A stretch of DNA of 64,000 bases from Mesorhabditis belari (Eukaryota > Nematoda > Chromadorea > Rhabditida > Rhabditidae). This document shows, in pieces, positions 56,201 to 64,000 of the stretch. Numbering within the stretch: position 1 is the stretch's first letter; every line of letters starts with the position of its first letter. The stretch covers positions 186,001 to 250,000 of the forward strand of contig CAUEEP010000724.1 of NCBI GenBank assembly GCA_958450365.1, read 5' to 3'. A model generated the notes under the pieces. It was not told the DNA's origin. It did no database searches and saw only the letters and a program-made list of their open reading frames with translations. Both the position numbers and the translations under genes were made by a program.

Positions 56201-59200
56201 GATTTATATAAGATTTATATAAGATTATATAAGATTTGTAAATATTAGGGTGGTGCAAAAGGAAATGACGATGGGTATCAGCTCTGCCGATGGGCAACAG
56301 CTCTGCCGATGGGCAACAGCTCTGCCGATGGGTATCAGCTCTGCCGATGGGCATCAGCTCTGCCGATGGGCATCAGCTCTGCCGATGGGTATCAGCTCTG
56401 CCGATGGGTATCAGCTCTGCTGATGGGTATCATTTATCAGAAACGCATCCCGCATTTCCATCACTGGCATTCTCCTGAATCGTGCAAAGAATAGCGGATT
56501 TCTTGATTCTATCGTGACATCGGATGAGAAATGGATTGCATACGACAACTTTACGCGAGAACGACAGTGGCTGAGCGCCGTCGAACGTGCTGTTCCAACC
56601 CCAAGGCCCGAAATCCACGGGAAGAAGATCTTATTGTCTGTATGGTGGAACAGCAAGGGTTTGGTGTACTTTCAATTACTGGAACATGGAAAAACGGTCA
56701 CTGCGGAGCTCATCAGCTGAATATTTTTTATTTAGATCATTGTCGAGCAAAAGTTTCTGCTACGAGCAGCATTACTGTTTAACTTCAAAATTGGAAAGCT
56801 GCCGAATCTGCTGCCGAATCGCATCGTTCTCTCTGCGCTGCTCGTTCTCTCTGTCTTTCGGTGATGGCAGTTTGTCTCTCAGGCAGTGTCAGACTTGGTT
56901 TCAACAATTCCGAGAGGGAGACGAGGCTTTGGAAGAGCTTAGGCTTAGGCTCAGGCACGGTTCGAGGCCAGAAGTCGTGAACGAAGCCAATCTGCTTGAG
57001 TGACAGCCAAAGAGTGACGTTAGACAGGCCGTTCCATGCCAATCTGCTCGAAATCTTGCGAAAATATTCCATTGTGATCATGTCACCATCAAATGCCGTA
57101 TTGGAACCGTATTGGAACCGTATTGGATTTAAGAAGAACCGTATTGGAACCTTAAAAGGAACCGTATTGGATCTAAGAAGAACCGTATTGGAACCGTATT
57201 GGATCTAAAAAGAACCGTATTGGAACCTTAAAAAGAACCGTATGAACCGTATTGGATCTAAGAAGAACCGTATTGGAACCTTAAAAGGAACCGTATTGGA
57301 TCTAAGAAGAACCGTATTGGAACCTTAAAAGGAACCGTATTGGATCTAAGAAGAACCGTATTGGAACCGTATTGGATCTAAAAAGAACCGTATTGGAACC
57401 TTAAAAAGAACCGTATTGGAACCGTATTGGATCTAAGAAGAACCGTATTGGAACCTTAAAAAGAACCGTATTGGAACCGTATTGGATCTAAAAAGAACCG
57501 TATTGGAACCGTATTGGATCTAAAAAGAACCGTATTGGAACCTTAAAAAGAACCGTATTGGAACCGTATTGCCATCTTTTTTTTTTGAATTTACCGTCAA
57601 ATCGCAGTTTCTTTTGCACCACTCTAATAGATCTGATAATTAGATATAAAACGTAAATCTTATTCCTTACTTGATACATCCAACTGACAATATGATCTAC
57701 ATAATAGATCAAATCCTTCCGCTTGCAGGCAACTGAAAATTATGATTAAATCAATGTACAGGGTGGGCCAAAATTACCGTTACATATGTCTCTTTCTCTG
57801 TATAAAAAGCAACTCAAAAAGGTCAAAGATTTCTCTTAAAAATAACTTTCATTGTCTCATAACAATTCATAGAAACTATTCCTTTTCAAAGAGATCTCCA
57901 ATAGCTTTTACACAGGCGTCCAAACGTCATAGAAAAGCGTCGATCGTGGCGAGATGGTATAGGAGATCCAGCTCTTCCCAAGCCTTTTCGAGCGCTTTTT
58001 TCAAACTAGCAACAGTTTTGTGTCATTGATAGCGTCAACTGATAGCATTTGTGATTTATTTTTCTTGTAGGCCTAAGAGCTGCCATGAAACGGAGAGTTA
58101 CAAGTTTTTGAACTCGTAAAGCGGAGAAGGTTTTAACTAAGTCCAACATCCAATATTGAATAAATTTTATAAATTGATAGTGATATTTGAAAGCTTGATG
58201 GATATTAGATAAATATATTAACAGTTTTCTTTTCACAAACCATCTTGCAGCGATCCACCGGACATGTACTCGAGCACCAACGAGAGACCGTAACGCGGGT
58301 CATCGAAGTACCCAAAAACCTAGAAAAGAAATAAGTACTGATCTGAGATTTGAGTTAAAGAAAGATCTGAGTTAATTAAAGTCCATTAATTGATTAAATT
58401 CTCGAACTTGTGACTCTTTCGCCGCGCAATTACTTTTTCCAGTATAATTTGGCATTTATATACGCCAATTTCTATTCAAAAGAGAATTTTCATTGATTAG
58501 ACTGTCTAGAAAATCTATTCGTTCCTTTTCATAGTTGAAAAAATCCAAATCTATAGTAAAAGCTATAGCAAAACCTATAGCAAAACCTATAGCAAATAAC
58601 AGAACCTAAAGCCAGGAGAGCGCTCAACTCCAGCCCAAACCCCACCCAAATCCCGTCCGAATCCAGCCCAAATCCAGCCCAAATCCAGCCCATAAAATTC
58701 AAATGATCACATTTTCAGAGTCCTAACAAAACTTTAGACGCTTATAACTCCTACCAGATTGTCATTTAGCAAAAACCCAATACATATTTGGAATCAGCAG
58801 AAAATTCTGCCTCAAATGGTATAAGTCGCATAGCCAGTTTAACCAGTTTCACCGGCTCAGCCAGTTGGCCTTTCCCAGTTGGCCAGTTGGCCTTTCCCAG
58901 TTGGCCAGTTGGCCAAAGTTTAAAAGTATAAAAGTGAAATTTAGGCTAATTAAAGCCAAGTTTTTGATAGAATAAATAACATAAAATGAATATTAGGCAA
59001 AACTCTCGAACTAAACCACGCTCGATAATAATTTCATTTTTAGAGAATCCCTTCAATGATTTATTATCGAGCGTCGACTGTATTTGTTTGCAAAATGAGG
59101 GATTAGATGCAAAATTGCCTGCGCAAGAGTCACGTTTCCTCTAGCGTACTTATGACTCTTGTGATTGGCTACCAGGCCTCTAGAATTTGGGGCCGGGTCC

Positions 59201-61691
59201 AAGGCCTCTAGAATTTGTATTAGAACCCTATTTGGATCTATTTTATTTAGTAATCTCTATAATTATATAACTATACGAAAAACCATGCCAACCTTGACAA
59301 TATTTGGATGAGCTGCTCCATAGCGAAGCGTGCGAATCACTTCCTGGACGAGCTTCTTCTGATCCTCCATCCCGCAAACCTTGATCGCTACATTTCTGGA
59401 ATCAAAATCTATTTATTATTAAATCAAATCTTTATTATTCAAATATAGCTTATAAAATAGGGTTTAAATTAAATTAAAAATTAAAAACTATTAAAAAAAA
59501 TTAATTAATTAAAAACAAACCCTACTGCATGCGAGAAACCTTGATAAACTTTTCCAAAAGTGCCCGCGCCAAGCTCGCGAAGTTTTCGAACCTAGAAATT
59601 GAGGTGTAGTTAAAGGGGTACAAGATTTGGATGGATATTTGGATGAGCTGCTCCATATTTGGATGGACTGCTCTGCTCCATATTTGGATGAGCTGCTCTG
59701 CTCCATATTTGGATGGACTGCTCTGCTCCATATTTGGATGGACTGCTCTGCTCCATATTTGGATGAGACTGCTCTGCTCCATATTTGGATGAGCTGCTCG
59801 AATCACTCCCTGGATGAGCTTCTTCTGGTACTTTTAGGCAAAAGTTAGCTTTCAAGGTCATCACCGTCATTTATATATTATTCGATACGTTTTCCTCCTT
59901 CGATAGTCTCCTCTGCAACTATTTCCTATACGAAAAGCAAGGTTTTCAATTGAGAAATGAAGAAAAACGAGGGTTTTTCTTCTATTCCCATAAAACGTGG
60001 ATATTTGAGCAAAAATTATATAAAAGTTTTGTCAAATTGCATTTTAGCACTTGCGTCTTTTTCTTTTCCAAAACAGTGTCTTCATTTTCTCGCAGCCGAC
60101 AATCTGTCAGCCTCAAAAAACCGTCAATACGCGAGGAGTTATAAGCTTTATATATGCAAAGCGATATGCCAGATGGAATGCGATTGTGCGCGCGCAGAAA
60201 GAACACAGCACTTCTTGAAAGAAAGCAAAAGAAAAGTCCAAAGCGAGGGTCGAACTTGTGAGGCCCCGCTCTGGAGATAAACGCTGTACCACTCGGCCAC
60301 GTTTGCAGGTCCGCCAGGAGGTCGCTCAAATCCTGCCCAAATCCCGCCTAAATCCAGCCCAAATCCCCGCCCAAACCCCGCCTAAATCCGGCCCAAAGCC
60401 CGCACAAATCCTGTCCAAATCCCGCCCGAATCCAGCCCAAATCCCGCCTGAACCCAGCCTAAACCCCGCCCCAACCCCGCCCCAATCCCGCCCAAATCCA
60501 GCCCATAAAATTCAAATAACCACATTTTCAGAGTCCTAACAAAACTTTAGACGCTGATAACTCTTGACAGATTGTCATTTAGCAAAAACCGAATACATAT
60601 TTGGAATCAGCATAAAATTCTGCATGGTATAGGTGGCATAGATTTTGGCTCAGCCAGTTAACTTTCCCCTTGTCAGTTGGTTAACCTTTAGAAACCCATT
60701 TTCAACGCTAATTTTATCTATTAAATATTATCTTTTTTAAAAAACTGTTTCACCCATCATGTAGCCAAGAATGCAAGGCTTTTTTTGGTATAAAATTTGA
60801 ATTGGCTTGGTTTTTTGGATTATGAGAAATTTGAGAGATTTTGAACGTTCTCTATTCGGCGTTATCTAAATCCGTTGTTTTCTAAATCCCTAGAAATTTG
60901 ATTTTCAAAACAGTTCAATCTTTTCTATGAGTTATTAAGCTGAGTTTTATCGGCAATAAGAATTTCTAAGTAATAAATTTAGAGAATTGAAGCTGCCCTG
61001 GCCAGTGGCCAATGGCCAAGCCGTTCTGACACGGAAACAAGGAGCCGGTTTGGTTCTGCTGGCTTTGCCTCGGTTCTCCTGGCTTGGCCCGGGTTCGGTT
61101 AGCTTGGCCTGGGTTCTGCTGGCTTGGCCTGGGTTCTGCTGGCTTGGCCAGGATTCTGCTAGCTTGGCCTGGGTTCGGCTAGCTTGGCCAGGGTTCTGCT
61201 GGCTTGGCCCGGATTCGTCTAGCTTGGCCCAGGTTCTGCTGGCTTTGCCTTTGCCTTGACTCTGCCTGGGTTCTGCTGGCTTGGCTTGGGTTCTGCTTGG
61301 CCTGATTTGACGAAGGTGTATTTTGTGCTCAAACACATCCTTTCTGGCACACTTAATTCTGCAATCGTTAAAGAAATCAGTGCGCCAGAAAGGGTGAGTT
61401 TAGAGATTCGAATGCAAAGACGTCAACAACGTTAAAGACGTCAACAAATCCCACCTCAGAATGTCGAATGATCGGAAACACAACATCATACGTTTGCAAT
61501 CCTTGACTCTGCAAGGCGGACATCAGGGCAATATTTGTTCTGCGTTTTTTCTCCTAGCCAAAAAGAAATCGTTTGCGCTTGAAATGTTATCAGTTTGATC
61601 GGGAAAAGACTTTATATGCACAATCTTGAAAAGGGGAAAAGAAAGAAATTTTGTGAAAGAGTCGAAATTTCCAGCTCACCTGGTGAATCAT
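46842..61691 (-). CDS. TAK1/MAP3K7-like protein kinase, 19 exons, 515 aa
   Basis: Ser/Thr kinase of the TAK1 (C. elegans MOM-4 type) MAP3K group, cytoplasmic signalling. Minus-strand exons: 61691-61680, 61553-61455, 59591-59540, 59408-59293, 58319-58241, 57732-57671, 56184-56120, 56020-55897, 54838-54759, 54644-54528, 51620-51548, 50925-50851, 50708-50627, 50216-50109, 48345-48260, 48149-48091, 47768-47630, 47361-47290, 46889-46842; 1548 nt, all phases agree, in-frame TAA just before the ATG. Gly loop GAGTFGKVY (45-53), Lys64 in NVAIKV, αC Glu77, HRDLKPDN (155-162), DLG instead of DFG at 176-178, APE 201-203, [22 protein letters not shown]1-like phrases: [29 protein letters not shown]. The tail is Pro-rich then charged. 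The last exon ([15 protein letters not shown]) is the least certain. Confidence 0.85.
47815..48075. repeat. Minisatellite, 10-bp CTATCCAGCT
   Basis: About 25 copies between kinase exons 16 and 17. Confidence 0.95.
48540..48628. repeat. GTTCCAAGTACAGTTCA repeat
   Basis: Four to five copies of a 17-bp unit. Confidence 0.85.
48650..49735 (+). pseudogene. Degenerate pogo/Tigger (CENP-B-like) transposase
   Basis: Pieces in several frames and in correct order: [13 protein letters not shown] (HTH, about 48730), [13 protein letters not shown] (HTH_CENPB-like, about 49120), [15 protein letters not shown] (first catalytic Asp region, about 49440) and [20 protein letters not shown] with VLLNR (DDE_1 core, about 49560-49630). 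Stops and frameshifts throughout. It lies in the kinase intron between exons 14 and 15, opposite to the gene. Confidence 0.65.
49763..49974. repeat. Minisatellite, 32-33 bp, GACGAGCAGCTGATGAATAG
   Basis: Six to seven near-identical copies right after the pogo-like remnant. Confidence 0.93.
50255..50465. repeat. Two-copy ~110-bp duplication with TACTCTGTACTTTGT runs
   Basis: GGTGTACTTTGAGGCCAATAAGTG and CATCACTCTCGAGC occur twice. Confidence 0.85.
50926..51260. other. Kinase intron, no feature
   Basis: Short GCAGTAAGGAGCAGTGGAGCAG-like phrase near 51000; nothing else seen. Confidence 0.4.
51268..51490. repeat. Minisatellite, 41-bp AACAGTTAAGGTTTTGGGGT
   Basis: Five copies including AGAAAGGAGCTGGCCGATCC. 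Confidence 0.93.
51640..51758. repeat. TTATTAGTTTAGTTAT array (part 1)
   Basis: 16-bp unit; further parts at 53297-53390, 53850-53886 and 54200-54325, separated by inserted elements. Confidence 0.92.
51760..52042 (+). mobile_element. 3' end of a non-LTR retrotransposon (LINE), fragment 1
   Basis: Plus-strand frame [20 protein letters not shown] followed by KRTISLHFK and a stop has the WN.LP….S…FK pattern of the C-terminus of LINE ORF2 proteins. A TGAATAAAGTATTTATATAT tail ends it. Only the last few hundred bases are present (5' truncated). Confidence 0.65.
52045..53296 (+). mobile_element. Complete mariner transposon, 1252 bp
   Basis: TIRs TTAGGTTGATGCAAAAGTTT and complement (AGACTTTTGCATCAACCTAA), TA duplications 52043-52044 and 53297-53298. 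Carries one uninterrupted transposase gene. It sits in the kinase intron between exons 10 and 11, opposite in orientation, inserted at the end of LINE fragment 1. Confidence 0.96.
52204..53223 (+). CDS. Mariner transposase, intact, 339 aa
   Basis: Cut-and-paste DNA transposase acting in the nucleus on its own TIRs. N-terminal paired helix-turn-helix region: [19 protein letters not shown] … [27 protein letters not shown] (AT-hook-like GRP), then [19 protein letters not shown]. Linker motif WVPHQL (WVPHEL in most). Catalytic triad DD34D: Asp153 in TCDETW, Asp242 in IHDNARPH, Asp277 in [13 protein letters not shown] (34 residues between the last two). C-terminus [15 protein letters not shown]. 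The length equals that of typical mariner transposases (about 340-350) and no stop or frameshift is present. The start ATG is 159 bp inside the left TIR. All key residues are present, so activity is possible but not shown. Confidence 0.96.
   Translation: MTTQHHLIRAALLYDYKQGKSAAESHRIILQVFKDESYTLANCEKWFRRFREGNEDLEDEPRSGRPPTGIDDELLDAIARDPTLTTRELGEIFDVDQSTIVRHLHALGKKNRSGKWVPHQLSQSDKLSRMNICTILIQLSKGRDFWKSLLTCDETWILCDDPKLKKQWLSPGQSPIPTPKPDIHGRKIMLSMWWTYQGLIYYELINPQRTITASLYKQQLDRVNQALQKLDRNTPKVRFIHDNARPHTANISLDKIDEIGWKLLPHPPYSPDLSLSDYHLFRSLKPFLGERLFDNHADIIKKIDEYFASKNPAFFMDGLKDLSRRWQKVLDYNGDYFED
53390..53849. other. Insert between array parts, possibly LINE-derived
   Basis: Non-repetitive sequence inside the TTATTAGTTTAG arrays; phrases such as TGTGCAATTCGGCTATTCTG resemble LINE 3' UTR but no protein motif is clear. 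Confidence 0.35.
53886..54199 (+). mobile_element. 3' end of a LINE, fragment 2
   Basis: Plus-strand reading [20 protein letters not shown] again fits the LP..VR..ST..RFK end of LINE ORF2 proteins; the preceding Trp is read as a stop. Ends CTCAATAAAGCATATATATA, very like the end of fragment 1, directly followed by the same TTAGTTTAG array. Confidence 0.65.
54200..54325. repeat. TTATTAGTTTAGTTCT array (part 4)
   Basis: About eight 16-bp copies; the first copies read TTCT, later ones TTAT. Confidence 0.92.
54342..54502. repeat. Telomere-like AGGCTT/AGGCTC tract
   Basis: About 26 units of TTAGGC and variant TCAGGC, uninterrupted, 25 bp from kinase exon 10. Confidence 0.92.
54839..55430. other. 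Kinase intron with foldback MITE
   Basis: Contains the family B MITE (separately listed); otherwise AT-rich without exons. Confidence 0.5.
55059..55341. mobile_element. Foldback MITE (family B), copy in kinase intron
   Basis: Outer arms CGGAAAGACGAGATTTG / CAAATCTCGTCTTTCCG, inner arms CCTTTTGCCATTGGCAATCT and complement as at 20376-20604. This copy is longer outward, so it may show the true ends. Confidence 0.83.
55431..55805. repeat. Minisatellite, 18-bp CAGCTTCTAGACAAGCGT
   Basis: About 20 copies, open on both strands only because the unit length is a multiple of three. Confidence 0.96.
56270..56432. repeat. Minisatellite, 19-bp CTCTGCCGATGGGTATCAG
   Basis: Eight to nine copies just inside the left mariner TIR. 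Confidence 0.94.
56490..57070 (+). pseudogene. Scrambled mariner transposase
   Basis: 56510-56718 encodes the first catalytic block ([13 protein letters not shown], then [24 protein letters not shown]). It is followed, not preceded, by N-terminal pieces ([13 protein letters not shown], about 56790; [17 protein letters not shown], about 56890; [10 protein letters not shown]). Between EALEE and RPEVV the usual DEPRSG segment is replaced by CTTAGGCTTAGGCTCAGGC, a telomere-like stretch. Frameshifts are present; not functional. Confidence 0.8.
57095..57578. repeat. Minisatellite with GGAACCGTATTGGAACC core (site 3)
   Basis: Units AACCGTATTGGAACC, TTAAAAAGAACCGTATTGG and ATCTAAGAAGAACCG alternate, inside the rearranged mariner. 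Confidence 0.94.
57757..58035 (-). pseudogene. C-terminal Tc1/IS630-type transposase fragment with one TIR
   Basis: ACAGGGTGGGCCAAAATTAC at the left looks like a transposon tip. The minus strand then reads [20 protein letters not shown] and [16 protein letters not shown] in one frame interrupted by a stop, the usual helical end of Tc1-like transposases. The rest is missing. Confidence 0.55.
58610..58945 (-). repeat. Composite repeat, copy 2 (body only)
   Basis: CCAGCCCATAAAATTCAAAT, ACAAAACTTTAGACGCTTAT and AATACATATTTGGAATCAGC match 60310-60680 and the complement of 38620-38800. The tRNA-like head is absent. CCAGTTGGCCTTTCCCAGTT repeats at its end. Confidence 0.85.
58946..59292. other. Kinase intron, nothing supported
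   Basis: A short self-complementary pair CTCGATAATAA / TTATTATCGAG (59028, 59070) is visible. Confidence 0.4.
59627..59838. repeat. Minisatellite derived from kinase exon 4
   Basis: Five to six copies of ATTTGGATGAGCTGCTCTGC plus TCCAT. The last unit continues GAGCTGCTCGAATCACT then CCCTGGATGAGCTTCTTCTG, matching exon 4 (59303-59365: GAGCTGCTCC … GAATCACTTCCTGGACGAGC) with a 16-bp deletion. It lies in the next upstream intron. Confidence 0.9.
59880..60244. other. Kinase intron, unassigned
   Basis: No exon of the kinase fits here; GCGCGCGCAGAAAG near 60188 is a short GC-rich oddity. Confidence 0.4.
60245..60835 (-). repeat. Composite repeat with tRNA-like head, copy 3
   Basis: Same body as 38400-38890, in opposite orientation, and head with A box TGGCCGAGTGG (60299-60289) and B box AAGTTCGACCC (60258-60248). 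An expanded CCCAAATCCCGCCTAAATCC-type repeat (60325-60500) lies between head and body. Confidence 0.88.
61055..61312. repeat. Minisatellite, GGTTCTGCTGGCTTGGCC (about 24 bp)
   Basis: About ten copies with TCGGCTAGCTTGGCC variants, in the kinase intron 2. Confidence 0.93.
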
Positions 61692-61896
61692 CGTTTATGG
61701 ACATTTATGGGCATTAAAATTGATCATTTTTTAGCCTAATTGAAGTGAATTTTCTTGAGAAAATGGTTAAGGAGAATTTTGAGATCTTTTTTATTAGTCT
61801 TGATCACTTGTATTTCTGTTTACAAATAACCTACTACAGTAGGTTATTTTTCTAATACATCATTTACAAATGATGTATTAGAACGACACTTTTTAA

Positions 61897-62497
61897 TAGA
61901 ATGGAACTCTCTAATAGAACCTCTAATAGAATGGAGCTCTCTAATAGAATAGAACTCTCTAATAGAACCTCTAATAGAACCTCTAATAGAATGGAGCTCT
62001 CTAATAGAATGGAGCTCTCTAATAGAACCTCTAATAGAACCTCTAATAGAACCTCTAATAGAACCTCTAATAGAACCTCTAATAGAACCTCTAATAGAAC
62101 CTCTAATAGAACCTCTATAGAACCTCTAATAGAACCTCTAATAGAACCTCTAATAGAACCTCTAATAGAACCTCTATAGAACCTCTAATAGAGCCTCTAA
62201 TAGAACCTCTAATAGAACCTCTAATAGAACCTCTAATAGAACCTCTAATAGAACCTCTAATAGAACCTCTAATAGAACCTCTAATAGAACCTCTAATAGA
62301 ACCTCTAATAGAACCTCTAATAGAACCTCTAATAGAACCTCTAATAGAATGGAGCCTCTAATAGAACCTCTAATAGAACCTCTAATAGAACCTCTAATAG
62401 AACCTCTAATAGAATGGAGCTCTCTAATAGAACCTCTAATAGAACCTCTAATAGAACCTCTAATAGAATGGAACTCTTTAATAGAATGGAAAAAAGA
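61897..62497. repeat. 12-bp array AACCTCTAATAG
   Basis: About 48 copies with ATGGAGCTCTCTAATAG variants, upstream of the kinase start. Open in one plus frame by lack of stops only. Confidence 0.96.
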
Positions 62498-62659
62498 ATT
62501 TCGAGCTCAACGGGAAAATGATGAACGAGAAGAATTCTTTAAGAACAAGGATGATAAACAACTTGAGAAAGAAACAGCCGAGAAGGACTGAACAGAGGCA
62601 ATAAGTGAAAATGAGAACGTGAAATCACGTTCGTCAACCATTTATTGGAAAGTTATCAT

Positions 62660-62950
62660 ATTCAAATCATATTTTCTTCTTCTTTTCTTCCTTTCTTCCT
62701 TTCTTCTTCCCCCTTATCTTCCCTTTTTCTCTTGGCAAGTTGGCAGAATAGCTTCGTGATTAGAGGAATTGATCGAGGTTCAATTCGGTTTTGATCTGAC
62801 CCAGAAAAATCTTTAAGCCGCCAGAAGTCAGGCTTTGCGTTGAACCAGCGCCAGAAATGTGAACCTGATTTCTTTCTTCCTTTCTTCCTTCTTTCTCCTT
62901 TCCTCCTTCCTTCTTCTTTCTTTCTTCCTTTCTTCCTTCTTTCTCTTGGC
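62660..62950. repeat. TTCTTCCTTTCTTCC tracts around a diverged tRNA-like unit
   Basis: Two pyrimidine tracts, each followed by CTCTTGGCAAGTT. The unit after the first (GATTAGAGGAATTGATCGAG) is a relative of the tRNA-like element at 62960. Confidence 0.75.
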
Positions 62951-62959
62951 AAGTTAAGG

Positions 62960-63045
62960 TACTGGATAGGTCAGTGGTTAGAGGATTGGTCAAGGTTCAA
63001 GGCGAAAAGTAAAAGGTCAAAAGTTCAATCCTCTCTCCGTAAATC
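62960..63045 (+). other. tRNA-like pol III boxes
   Basis: A box TAGGTCAGTGG (62967) and B box AGTTCAATCCT (63022). A 20-bp insertion-like AAGGCGAAAAGTAAAAGG lies between, so more SINE-like than tRNA. Confidence 0.5.
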
Positions 63046-63187
63046 CCGAAATTTAAGGAAATCTTGTCAATTTCTTTACTTCTTTATTTCAATCAGTATA
63101 AAGGTAAAAGATCGAAGAAAGAGGATGAAATATTGCAGTAATTTATTGTAATCAAAAGTTCAAACAAGATTTGAGCATTAAATTCAC

Positions 63188-63832
63188 CTGTTTGGAACCA
63201 AATCTGTGCATAAATGGAACTAAATCTGTAGAGAAAAGGAATCAAATCTGTACCGAAAAGGAACCAAATCTGTAACTAAATGGAACCAAATCTGTACCCA
63301 AATGGAACCAAATCTGTACCCAAATGGAACCAAATCTGTACCCAAATGGAACCAAATCTGTACCCAAATGGAACCAAATCTGTAACTAAATGGAACCAAA
63401 TCTGTACCCAAATGGAACCAAATCTGTACCCAAATGGAACCAAATCTGTACCCAAATGGAACCAAATCTGTACCCAAATGGAACCAAATCTGTACCCAAA
63501 TGGAACCAAATCTGTACCCAAATGGAACCAAATCTGTACCCAAATGGAACCAAATCTGTAACTAAATGGAACCAAATCTGTACCAAATGGAACCAAATCT
63601 GTAACTAAATGGAACCAAATCTGTACCTAAATGGAACCAAATCTGTACCTAAATGGGACCAAATCTGTAACTAAATGGAACCAAATCTGTACCTAAATGG
63701 AACCAAATCTGTACCTAAATGGAACCAAATCTATACCTAAATGAAACCAAGTCTGTAGAGAAAAGGAATCAAATCTGCACCTTAATGGAACCAAATCTAT
63801 ACCTTAATGGAACCAAATCTGTACCTACAGTA
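63188..63832. repeat. 22-bp array GAACCAAATCTGTACCCAAATG
   Basis: About 28 copies; the centre (63280-63560) is nearly homogeneous and the flanks diverge, typical of expansion from the middle. Confidence 0.96.
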
Positions 63833-64000
63833 CTGGACAATGAAATATGATATTTGAAAAACGATCGTCACTTTCGCACGTCTGTAACTTCCTTGTCTTT
63901 GAGTTTAAACTATTAGTGTTATACATTTTCTAAAAGCTCTTTTTAAGGGCTACACAATGGTAATACTAATATTTAGAAATACGGCAAAGACAAGGGAGTT
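63833..64000. other. Window end, imperfect inverted motif
   Basis: CGTCTGTAACTTCCTTGTCTTTGAG (63879) and CGGCAAAGACAAGGGAGTT (63982) could be arms of another foldback element cut by the window edge. Confidence 0.35.

Larger units (their letters stand above)
56245..57627 (+). mobile_element. Rearranged mariner hosting two minisatellites
   Basis: TIRs TTAGGGTGGTGCAAAAGGAA and complement of TTAGAGTGGTGCAAAAGAAA; TA at 56243-56244 and 57628-57629. Between the ends: a 19-bp array (56270-56430), transposase pieces in scrambled order (56490-57010) and a GGAACCGTATTGG array (57095-57575). Confidence 0.87.

Noticed and set aside
59526..59591. Kinase exon 3 ending at GCATGCA|GTAGGG
   Set aside because: It breaks phase with exon 4. 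The donor CAAG|GTTTCT with acceptor AATAG|ATTTTG restores frame and gives [14 protein letters not shown].
61901..62591. Plus-strand frames of repeated Glu-Pro-Leu-Ile / Ser-Asn-Arg-Thr
   Set aside because: A 12-bp repeat read in frame; no start context or splice evidence.
63220..63608. Long frames in both strands at the 22-bp array
   Set aside because: Several frames are open at once, as expected from a stop-free unit.
19220..63832. Possible CRISPR-like arrays (many direct repeats)
   Set aside because: Repeats are contiguous or nearly so with no unique equal-length spacers; the DNA is eukaryotic.

Overview
The window looks like AT-rich nuclear DNA from a rhabditid-type nematode. It holds a cuticle collagen with the typical N-terminal anchor and C-terminal Cys/DGGVFF end, a patched-related (PTR) transporter-like protein, very short introns (39-47 bp) beside very long ones, a probable spliced-leader acceptor right before an ATG, and interstitial TTAGGC-type repeats (the nematode telomere unit). 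The genus cannot be fixed from sequence alone.

Layout. 0-3.5 kb: palindromic and tandem repeats, a foldback MITE and a tRNA-like element. 3.55-5.32 kb (minus): complete 8-exon cuticle collagen, 294 aa. 6.03-12.15 kb (minus): patched-related gene of about 24 exons, with a decayed Tc1-like transposon and a foldback MITE in its first two introns. 12.7-19.4 kb: intergenic DNA full of MITEs, two internally deleted DNA transposons and minisatellites. 19.54-41.55 kb (plus): a 27-exon gene for a MAP1/futsch-like microtubule-associated protein, about 920 aa, whose introns are packed with a different minisatellite each, plus MITEs. 41.7-46.6 kb: a MITE carrying a tRNA-like loop, telomere-like repeats and a 1.9-kb CCAAAACAGA array. 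46.84-61.69 kb (minus): 19-exon, 515-aa TAK1/MAP3K7-like kinase. Its introns hold an intact mariner, a scrambled mariner, pogo/Tigger and Tc1-family remnants, LINE 3' ends and many minisatellites. 61.9-64 kb: 12-bp and 22-bp arrays and tRNA-like repeats.

The four host genes are not an operon and share no obvious pathway (cuticle, membrane trafficking or sterol-like transport, cytoskeleton, MAP kinase signalling). I assembled the reading frames of three of them (collagen, MAP1, kinase) by hand across all exons; every junction keeps phase with GT-AG sites. The frames therefore look intact despite the repeat load.

No bacterial-type system is present. The most unusual content is structural: minisatellites that sit inside or derive from recognisable sequences (an exon-derived array, arrays inside MITE-like inverted repeats, arrays inside a mariner), telomere-like tracts capped by a hairpin or inserted into a transposase, and a composite repeat with a 3' pol III-type tRNA-like box.
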